In this document: in pieces, positions 44,747-52,974 of the stretch | Layout: the number at the start of each line of letters is the position of its first letter | Position numbering within the stretch: position 1 is the first letter of the stretch | Source of the DNA: Gracilibacillus boraciitolerans JCM 21714 | Lineage (GTDB): Bacteria > Bacillota > Bacilli > Bacillales > Amphibacillaceae | Direction of reading: 5' to 3' | DNA: 52,974 bases | NCBI RefSeq assembly: GCF_000521485.1 | Contig: NZ_BAVS01000020.1 | Coordinates: 1 to 52,974, forward strand | Made by a program: the position numbers and the translations under genes | The notes under the pieces: generated by a model | What the model was told of the DNA's origin: nothing | The model's database searches: none | The model's input: only the letters and a program-made list of their open reading frames with translations

Positions 44747-44908
44747 GGAAGATAATGCGCAGGAGCAAATCAACAGCGCAGGCGTTCGCTTTCACTCCTA
44801 CGGGATGTTTTTCTCCGAAGATCCACTTTGGCTTGCCGAAGTTAGCTGAGGAGAAACCCGTGGAAAGGAAAGTGGACAAGCTGGAGTGGTTTTTACGCAT
44901 ATCATTCC
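44747..44908. repeat. Short dispersed element with inverted ends
   Basis: GGAAGATAATGCG (44747-44759) is the same end motif as the 26657 element, and ACGCATATCATTCC (44895-44908) is its approximate inverse. The interior has GATCCACTTTGG and GAAGTTAGCTGA, shared with the repeats at 5890-5930 and 26770-26810. The rest of the gap to coaX holds a G7 run at 44975-44981 and no gene. Confidence 0.6.
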
Positions 44909-45080
44909 TTATTATATAGAATATATATTTACTTAATTAGTCCTATGAATACGGATTTGATATCATGGGTAAATGGGGGGGAGACTTTAGAGTTTAATCA
45001 ATTAACTTGCGAGCAGAGGGTTGCAAGCTATACAATATGAAAATAAGCAATGACTATTATTAAATATAGCGGAGGATACT

Positions 45081-45860
45081 ATGATTTTTGTATTAGATGT
45101 AGGAAATACCAATACAGTTTTAGGCGTATTTCGCGATGGACAGTTAACCTATCAATGGCGAATGCAAACAGATAAGAACAAAACCGAAGATGAATATGCC
45201 ATGTTTATTAAATCGTTGTTGGAGCATGAAGGGTTAACCTTTTCTGACATTAACGGAATAATCATTTCATCTGTAGTACCACCAATTCTATTCGCCCTTC
45301 AACGAATGGCAGATAAATACTTCTATAGCAGTCCGATGATAATTGGGGACGATAAGGTGAACCCTTATTTAAAAATGAAATACCCTAATCCTAAAGAATT
45401 AGGTGCTGACAGAGTCGTCAATGCAGTGGGCGTCATTAAAGAATATGGTTCGCCAAGTATTATTATTGATTTTGGTACAGCCACCACCTATTGCTATATT
45501 AATAATCAGGACGAATATGTAAGTGGTGTTATTACACCTGGTATTAATATTTCATTAGAAGCACTCTATCAAAATGCTGCAAAGCTTCCTAAGATTGAAT
45601 TAAAGAAACCGGCAGCAGTATTAGGTAATTCTACGATTGAAGCAATGCAATCGGGTGTATATTTTGGATATGTGGGACAAGTAGATGCTGTAGTGAATCG
45701 TATAAAACAGGAAACAGGTGGACAGCCCCAAGTTATTGCTACTGGAGGCTTAGCAACATTGATAGCTAAGGATTCTTCTGTGATCGATATTGTCGATCCT
45801 TATTTAACTTTAAAAGGGTTGTATGAGATATATAAACAGAACGAGCAAGATTTTTTTTAA
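45081..45860 (+). CDS. coaX: Type III pantothenate kinase
   Basis: 259 residues, intact. First step of coenzyme A synthesis. ASKHA fold: [12 protein letters not shown] phosphate loop at 6-17, GADRVVNAV, and DFGTATTY with catalytic Asp. SD GGAGG. Followed 18 bases later by hslO. Confidence 0.95.
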   Translation: MIFVLDVGNTNTVLGVFRDGQLTYQWRMQTDKNKTEDEYAMFIKSLLEHEGLTFSDINGIIISSVVPPILFALQRMADKYFYSSPMIIGDDKVNPYLKMKYPNPKELGADRVVNAVGVIKEYGSPSIIIDFGTATTYCYINNQDEYVSGVITPGINISLEALYQNAAKLPKIELKKPAAVLGNSTIEAMQSGVYFGYVGQVDAVVNRIKQETGGQPQVIATGGLATLIAKDSSVIDIVDPYLTLKGLYEIYKQNEQDFF

Positions 45861-45878
45861 GAGAAAGGAAGATATAGA

Positions 45879-46754
45879 GTGGATGATTATTTACTAAAGG
45901 CAACCGGGTACAACGGGGGGGACGTGAGAGCTTACGCAATACGTACAACAAATACGGTGGAAGAGGCAAGAAAAAGACAGGATACGTGGGCGACCGCATC
46001 TGCTGCCCTTGGACGGACGATTACAATAACCACCATGCTAGGAGCTATGCTCAAAGGCGAAGATAAATTAACGGTAAAGGTGGAAGGTAATGGCCCGATG
46101 GGAGCGATCATTGCTGATGCGAATGCAAAAGGACAAGTAAGAGGCTATTGCATCAATTCCCACGTTGATTTTGAGACAAATGAACAAGGTAAGTTAGATG
46201 TGAAAAGAGCAGTAGGAACAGAAGGCACACTTAGTATCGTAAAGGATCTAGGCTTGAAAACAAATTTTACAGGACAAGTACCAATTATTTCGGGAGAGAT
46301 AAGTGAGGATTTCACATATTATTTAGCAAATTCAGAGCAGGTTCCGTCAGCTGTTGGTGCTGGTGTATTAGTCAATCCTGATCACAGCATTTTAGCTGCT
46401 GGCGGATTTATTGTGCAAATGATGCCTGATGCTTCTGAAGATACGATTACTAAAATAGAAGCGAGTATTGCGGAGATTCCTCCAATCTCAACTATGATTC
46501 AACACGGAAAGACACCTGAAGAGATATTAGATGCTATTATAGGTGCAGACCATTTAAAAATTCATGAAAAGTCTCCAGTGGAATTTTCCTGCCCTTGCTC
46601 CAAAGAGAGATTAGAAACTGCCATTCAGGGTTTAGGAAATGAGGAGATCGACGCGATGATTCGCGAAGATCATGGCGCTACGGCATCTTGTCATTTTTGT
46701 AATGAAACATATTCATTTACTATTAATGAATTAAAAGCTTTAAAGACGCATTAG
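45879..46754 (+). CDS. hslO: Redox-regulated chaperone Hsp33
   Basis: 291 residues. Oxidation-activated holdase. The C-terminal zinc switch has CPC and CHFC pairs ([19 protein letters not shown]). GTG start, as an overlapping ATG is out of frame. G7 at 45915-45921 gives [10 protein letters not shown] where the family has a single Gly before (Q/D)VRAY. Co-transcribed with coaX and yacD as in B. subtilis. Confidence 0.94.
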   Translation: MDDYLLKATGYNGGDVRAYAIRTTNTVEEARKRQDTWATASAALGRTITITTMLGAMLKGEDKLTVKVEGNGPMGAIIADANAKGQVRGYCINSHVDFETNEQGKLDVKRAVGTEGTLSIVKDLGLKTNFTGQVPIISGEISEDFTYYLANSEQVPSAVGAGVLVNPDHSILAAGGFIVQMMPDASEDTITKIEASIAEIPPISTMIQHGKTPEEILDAIIGADHLKIHEKSPVEFSCPCSKERLETAIQGLGNEEIDAMIREDHGATASCHFCNETYSFTINELKALKTH

Positions 46755-46767
46755 GGGGGAGTAATAG

Positions 46768-47678
46768 TTGAAGATATCACGTCTTGTATTATGGTCTATT
46801 ATTTTGCTATTACTCATAACAAATCTAACGACAATTCTTCTGTTATCAGGAAAAAATAACGAAGATGCATATATACTAAGTAACAATAATAAAATAGATC
46901 GTAATAAACCGTTGGCAGAAATTGAAAAAGAAGAGATTATGTATCAGGATTGGATGGCAAAGCTGATTAATAAGCATGGAGAACAAGTCTTAAATGAAAT
47001 GATTGACAAGGAAGTTATCTTCCAATTAGCCAACGGGAAGATATCGAAATAGAGCCTAAGATAGTAGAACGCGAGATAGCAAGAATGATGGTGATGCAAG
47101 GATTATTATCTAAAGAGAAGCGCGAGCAAAAAATAACAGAATGGACCGAACAAATTAAGTATCGTTATTTTTTGCAATATTTATTAACGAAAGATATTTC
47201 TGTTTCTGCATCTGAAATACAAGAGTATTACAATAACTATCAAAACCAATATCAATTTGATGATACAGTCCAGTTGTCCCATATTTTAGTGTCCGGCCAA
47301 GAGGAAGCGGAGTATGCGATAGCAAAGCTAGAAGAAGAGTCTTTCTCGAAAGTAGCTAAGGAGTTTTCAATTGACGCAGAAACGGCTGATCAAGGGGGGG
47401 GCTATTTAGGGTATTATTCTGAGACGAGCAGTTTTATTCCTGAGGTGTATTATGAAACAGCTTCTTCCATGGAAGAAGGGACATATAGTAGTCCGATTCA
47501 GGTAGGGAATGAGTATGCAATAATTTTCCATCATCAACATCTTCCTGCCATCAATTTAAATTATGATGAAGCATTTCAAGAAGTGAAACAGGATATAGCA
47601 TTGCCTGAAACGACTGAAGAAGTAGATGGATCTCAATTATGGAATCAATTAGAAGTTGATTTCTTGTATAAAGAGTAA
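46768..47678 (+). CDS. yacD: PrsA-like peptidyl-prolyl isomerase YacD (frameshift)
   Basis: About 303 residues after repair. N-terminal membrane anchor (about 7-27), SurA-like N region, and a parvulin domain (QLSHILVSGQEEAEYAIAKL, then FSIDAETADQGG). No lipobox Cys is visible, unlike PrsA. One G appears lost at 47035-47037 (ANGEDIEIEPK expected). A G8 run at 47394-47401 gives DQGGGYLG where relatives have GG. TTG start after a G6-containing ribosome site (46754-46759). Confidence 0.86.
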
Positions 47679-47697
47679 TAAGTCATAGATTTACAAG

Positions 47698-47758
47698 TTG
47701 ACAAATGTAGGCAGTTTCATGTACATTGTATATAAAACCAATTATATTACTTGGAATT
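47698..47758 (+). promoter_or_regulatory. cysK promoter region with CymR-like operator
   Basis: TTGACA at 47698-47703 with a weak -10 (TACATT 47722-47727, or TATATA shortly after) is followed by 47733-47758, containing CCAATTATATTACTTGG and GGAATT. This resembles the operator of CymR, the cysteine-metabolism repressor controlling cysK-type genes. Resemblance is from memory of the consensus. Confidence 0.45.
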
Positions 47759-47772
47759 GAGGAGGAACTGAA

Positions 47773-48703
47773 ATGAAAGTAGCTCAAAATATTGCGGAAC
47801 TTATTGGAAACACTCCGATTGTAAAGTTGAATCGGACAGCAGATCCGGAAAGTGCTGAGATTTATGTAAAACTGGAATATGCAAATCCTGGTAGTTCGGT
47901 AAAAGACAGGATTGCATTAGCGATGGTGGAAGCTGCAGAAGAGGATGGTACTCTAAAAGATGGGGATACTATCATTGAACCTACTAGTGGGAATACTGGA
48001 ATTGGTTTAGCGTTGATTGCTGCAATTAAAGGGTATAAGGCGATTCTGGTAATGCCTGATACAATGAGTATGGAAAGGCGTAACCTATTGCGGGCATATG
48101 GTGCAGAACTAATTCTTACACCAGGTGCGGAAGGCATGAAAGGTGCAATTGCAAAAGCAACTGAATTACAGAAAGAGCACGGCTATTTTATGCCACAACA
48201 GTTTAATAATCCTGCAAATCCAGCTGCACATGCTCGTACAACAGGTAAAGAAATTGTGGAACAAATGGGTGATCAACTAGATGCGTTTGTTTCTGGAATC
48301 GGAACAGGTGGAACAATTACGGGTGCAGGTAAAGTATTGAAAAATCAGTATAAAGATATTAAAATCTTTGCGGTGGAACCAGCAGATTCAGCCGTATTAT
48401 CTGGTGGTAAACCTGGTCCTCATAAGATCCAGGGGGATTGGAGCAGGATTTGTGCCAGAAGTATTAGACACAGATGTTTATGATGAAGTTATCACGGTAA
48501 CAAATGATCAGGCATATGAAACAGCTAGAGAAGCCGCAAAAAAAGACGGCGTTTTAGGCGGAGTATCCTCAGGTGCTGCCATTTATGCGGCGAAGCAGGT
48601 AGCTCAAAAACTTGGCAAAGGAAAAAAAGTGCTTGCCATTTTGCCTAGTAACGGGGGGGAGCGTTATCTATCTACTCCTCTTTATCAATTTGATGAGGAA
48701 TAA
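47773..48703 (+). CDS. cysK: Cysteine synthase A (frameshift)
   Basis: About 309 residues after repair. PLP enzyme making cysteine from O-acetylserine and sulfide; in Bacillus it also partners CymR. PLP Lys is K44 in [15 protein letters not shown] at about 74-79; [11 protein letters not shown]. The frame breaks at G5 (48432-48436; G4 gives [13 protein letters not shown]). G7 at 48653-48659 adds a Gly to the NGERYLST motif. SD GAGGAGG. Confidence 0.95.
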
Positions 48704-49736
<1,033 letters not shown>

Positions 49737-49744
<8 letters not shown>

Positions 49745-50102
49745 GATTTATTTAAATGAGATGGTTTTTTATGGTTTTCATGGAGTCTTCCCCGAAGAAA
49801 AGAAATTGGGACAACGATTTCTTGTCAATCTAATGTTAGAGGTGGATCTAAAAAAGGCGGGAGAATCAGATGATATTGATCAGTCTATAGATTATGGATA
49901 TGTTTATCAATTAACCAGGGAGGTCTTGGAAGGTCCGTCTAAAAATCTATTAGAAGCGGTTGCGGAGGAGCTCTCAACGGTATTACTTTCCCGTTTTAAT
50001 TTGCTAAAGGCGTGCACTGTAAAAGTGATTAAGCCTGATCCACCAATTCCAGGACATTATCAATCAGTTGCAGTGGAAATTTACCGGGAGCAGTCATTAT
50101 GA
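49737..50102 (+). CDS. folB: Dihydroneopterin aldolase
   Basis: 121 residues, intact. It converts dihydroneopterin to 6-hydroxymethyl-dihydropterin. Family motifs: DKIYLNEMVFYGFHGVFPEEK, SIDYGYVYQL with active-site Tyr, and VKVIKPDPPIPGHY. Start overlaps folP and stop overlaps folK (ATGA), so the three folate genes are translationally coupled. Confidence 0.95.
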
Positions 50103-50635
50103 ACAAAGCGTATATAGCATTAGGATCTAATATTCAACCGAGACTCCATTATTTGCATCAGGCAATTGATATATTATCCGATCATCCAAATGTTGAAGTC
50201 TTGAAACAATCGTCCATTTATGAAACGGAGCCAGTAGGATATACGGAGCAAGGACAATTTTTAAATATGGTTTTGGAAATTATAACTGATTTAGAGCCTC
50301 ATCTTTTATTAGATGTGTGCCAAGCAATTGAAAGAAAGTTAGGACGAAAGCGTGATATAAGATGGGGCCCAAGGACAATCGATCTTGACGTTTTAGATTA
50401 TAATCAGGAAAATATAGAAACAGAAAGATTGAGGTTACCACATCCTCGATTACATGAAAGGGCATTTGTATTAATTCCTTTAGCGGAACTAAGTGAACAA
50501 TTATATATAACGGATCAACAATGTAATGTCTCAGAATTATTAAAACATATACCTGCACAGGATAAAAAAGGGGGGGTCAACAGATGGAAGCAAACAATTG
50601 GGGGGGTAAACGAATCAAAGCCTTTCGGAAGCTAA
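50099..50635 (+). CDS. folK: HPPK (folate pyrophosphokinase)
   Basis: 178 residues. It pyrophosphorylates 6-hydroxymethyl-dihydropterin. ALGSNIQPR at the N-terminus and RWGPRTIDLDVLDY metal/ATP motif. Two G7 runs near the end (50570-50576 and 50600-50606) each add a Gly to the C-terminal WKQTxGV region. The end overlaps yazB by 52 bases in another frame, as in B. subtilis. Confidence 0.94.
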   Translation: MNKAYIALGSNIQPRLHYLHQAIDILSDHPNVEVLKQSSIYETEPVGYTEQGQFLNMVLEIITDLEPHLLLDVCQAIERKLGRKRDIRWGPRTIDLDVLDYNQENIETERLRLPHPRLHERAFVLIPLAELSEQLYITDQQCNVSELLKHIPAQDKKGGVNRWKQTIGGVNESKPFGS

Positions 50636-50799
50636 AGGGATATACACAGATTGAATTTGCAGATAAATTAGGGCTATCTGTTTCTTATCTGGGGGGGGAG
50701 GTGGAAAGAGATAAGCGACAGCCATCAGCAAAAAACCTGGAGGAAATAGCTGCCTGTCTTCAAATATCGATTGAAGAATTACAACCGAGGGAAAAATAA
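50584..50799 (+). CDS. yazB: XRE-family helix-turn-helix protein YazB
   Basis: 71 residues. One Cro/CI-type HTH (RIKAFRKLKGYTQIEFADKLGLSVSYL). Target unknown; in B. subtilis it follows folK. G7 (50600-50606) and G8 (50691-50698) runs insert Gly into NWGKRI and SYLGEVER; the second falls just after the recognition helix and would matter for DNA binding if real. dusB (yacF), next in B. subtilis, is missing. Confidence 0.88.
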   Translation: MEANNWGGKRIKAFRKLKGYTQIEFADKLGLSVSYLGGEVERDKRQPSAKNLEEIAACLQISIEELQPREK

Positions 50800-50978
50800 A
50801 TTTTTGGTGTTTCACACGATTATTGGTAATGACTGTGCAATTTGCAGATGCTAATAATGTGTATCCCGCCAATATCTATATGCGATGGCCGGCTTTAACT
50901 GATTTCACAGAAGGTGCGCTGTCTTATCATTTGCAAGAATAAGAACAATCAGCAAACGTGCCTTTAAGCTTGAACTTA

Positions 50979-51050
50979 TTGACATGTAAGCATTCCTTTT
51001 CTATACTATTTATGAATGTATTGCTGCCAGTACGATGCTGGCAGTTTTTT
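50979..51050 (+). promoter_or_regulatory. Promoter immediately followed by a terminator, before lysS
   Basis: TTGACA (50979-50984), 17 bases, TATACT (51002-51007), predicted start near 51014. CTGCCAG (51024-51030) pairs with CTGGCAG (51038-51044), then T6. A transcript from this promoter would meet the terminator within about 40 bases. It may regulate lysS or just end the upstream operon. 50800-50978 shows nothing recognisable. Confidence 0.65.
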
Positions 51051-51089
51051 GATATAAGAGACAGACGGTATAACTATTTAACTATATAA

Positions 51090-52586
<1,497 letters not shown>

Positions 52587-52624
52587 GCTTGAAACTAAGT
52601 TAGATAAAAGTCAAATGATAAAAG

Positions 52625-52680
52625 TAAAATCCGAACGTTGATGTGAATTCTATGAGAATTTATTATCGTTCGGATTTTTT
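52625..52680 (+). terminator. Terminator module, copy 3 (after lysS)
   Basis: AAAATCCGAACG pairs with CGTTCGGATTTTTT with inner GTGAATTCT and TGAGAATTTATTAT arms, homologous to copies at 26585 and 44679. Confidence 0.88.
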
Positions 52681-52690
52681 AGTTGCATAA

Positions 52691-52783
52691 TAGGAACATA
52701 ATGTGTATTAGCTCCAGTAGCCATTTTGAAAGTTTGAATGTTTCATGATTTGGCTATGTGACAGAGTGCAATTGATATGTTCC
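52691..52783. repeat. Inverted copy of the element's right end
   Basis: 52693-52731 is the reverse complement of the TTTCAAAATTGCCAC...CACATTATCTTTC end found at 27011-27049 and 30404-30442, with several substitutions. GGAACATA (about 52692) and TATGTTCC (52776-52783) bound the segment as a short inverted pair. It directly follows the terminator module. Confidence 0.6.
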
Positions 52784-52835
52784 AGTCTTATTTTTAGCTG
52801 GATTAAAGTTTTCTACACAAAAATTCAATTTGTTG

Positions 52836-52974
52836 TTGACACAATAATTTAAAATATGGTATATTATTAACCGTCGCTGAAAACGACAAAACAAAATTAT
52901 TATCTTCGAAAGAACAACAGGAATTAAAATAACTTTTAAAAAGTTATTGACATTAACTGCTGAGGATGATATGC
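52836..52974 (+). promoter_or_regulatory. Tandem strong promoters, probably of an rRNA operon
   Basis: P1: TTGACA (52836-52841), 18 bases, TATATT (52860-52865). P2: TTGACA (52947-52952), 17 bases, then TATGC at the window edge. Two closely spaced TTGACA promoters about 110 bases apart are typical of Bacillus rrn operons, and rrnJ follows lysS in B. subtilis. The rRNA genes are outside the window. Confidence 0.7.

Noticed and set aside
44737-44919. 60-residue ORF after ftsH
   Set aside because: It is contained in the short inverted-end repeat element; no coding signal beyond an open frame.
50800-50978. Remnant of dusB (yacF)
   Set aside because: No frame of this short gap resembles a dihydrouridine synthase.

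Overview
The window is a chromosomal segment of a low-GC, endospore-forming Bacillaceae bacterium. Gene content and order follow the origin-proximal csfB to lysS block of Bacillus subtilis almost gene for gene. The spore genes (csfB, fin, spoVT, spoVG, sspF, spoIIE, yabP/yabQ) make a spore former certain. The protein sequences look like the Gracilibacillus/Virgibacillus/Halobacillus side of the family, but the genus is an inference. Nearly all genes lie on the + strand, co-directional with replication away from oriC. The exceptions are abrB and one tRNA-Met gene.

Layout. 1-5.5 kb: parS-like site, csfB, yaaO, tmk, darA, yaaR, holB, ricT, yabA. 5.5-8 kb: dispersed repeats, then trmN6 (yabB), yazA, rsmI. 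8-15.5 kb: abrB (-), metS, tatD, yabE, rnmV, rsmA, veg, sspF. 15.5-22.2 kb: ispE, purR, spoVG, glmU, prs, rplY (ctc), pth, fin. 22.3-33.9 kb: mfd, spoVT, a repeat-rich gap, a glcT-ptsG sugar PTS insertion, yabM, yabN, rqcP. 33.9-41.9 kb: yabP, yabQ, divIC, yabR, tRNA-Met (-), spoIIE, yabS, yabT, tilS. 41.9-53 kb: hprT, ftsH, coaX, hslO, yacD, cysK, folP-folB-folK, yazB, lysS, and finally tandem strong promoters of the kind that drive an rRNA operon, where B. subtilis has rrnJ.

Regulation can be read well: perfect or near-perfect promoters for sigma-F (csfB, fin), sigma-G (spoVT), sigma-H (spoVG), sigma-B (rplY/ctc) and sigma-A (yabE, veg, abrB, yabR, tRNA-Met); Spo0A boxes at abrB and spoIIE; and a GlcT-type RAT/terminator leader before ptsG.

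The most striking property is at base level. About 47 runs of seven or more G (or C) occur where roughly one is expected. In 37 coding cases the run keeps frame but adds one Gly or Pro codon, often inside an otherwise conserved family motif. Another 15 G/C runs carry +1 or +2 bases and break the frame, and 14 further frameshifts look like single-base losses, mostly in short homopolymers. They hit essential genes (holB, ispE, glmU, ftsH). Correcting them restores family-typical lengths, so a homopolymer error process in the sequencing or assembly is the best explanation. A genome-wide slippage process is the less likely but more exciting one. Coordinates of broken genes below span the whole inferred gene.

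A second theme is a set of dispersed repeats between operons: a 393-bp element with 21-bp inverted ends, shorter relatives, and a recurring terminator module beside them. They look like non-autonomous (MITE/REP-like) elements.
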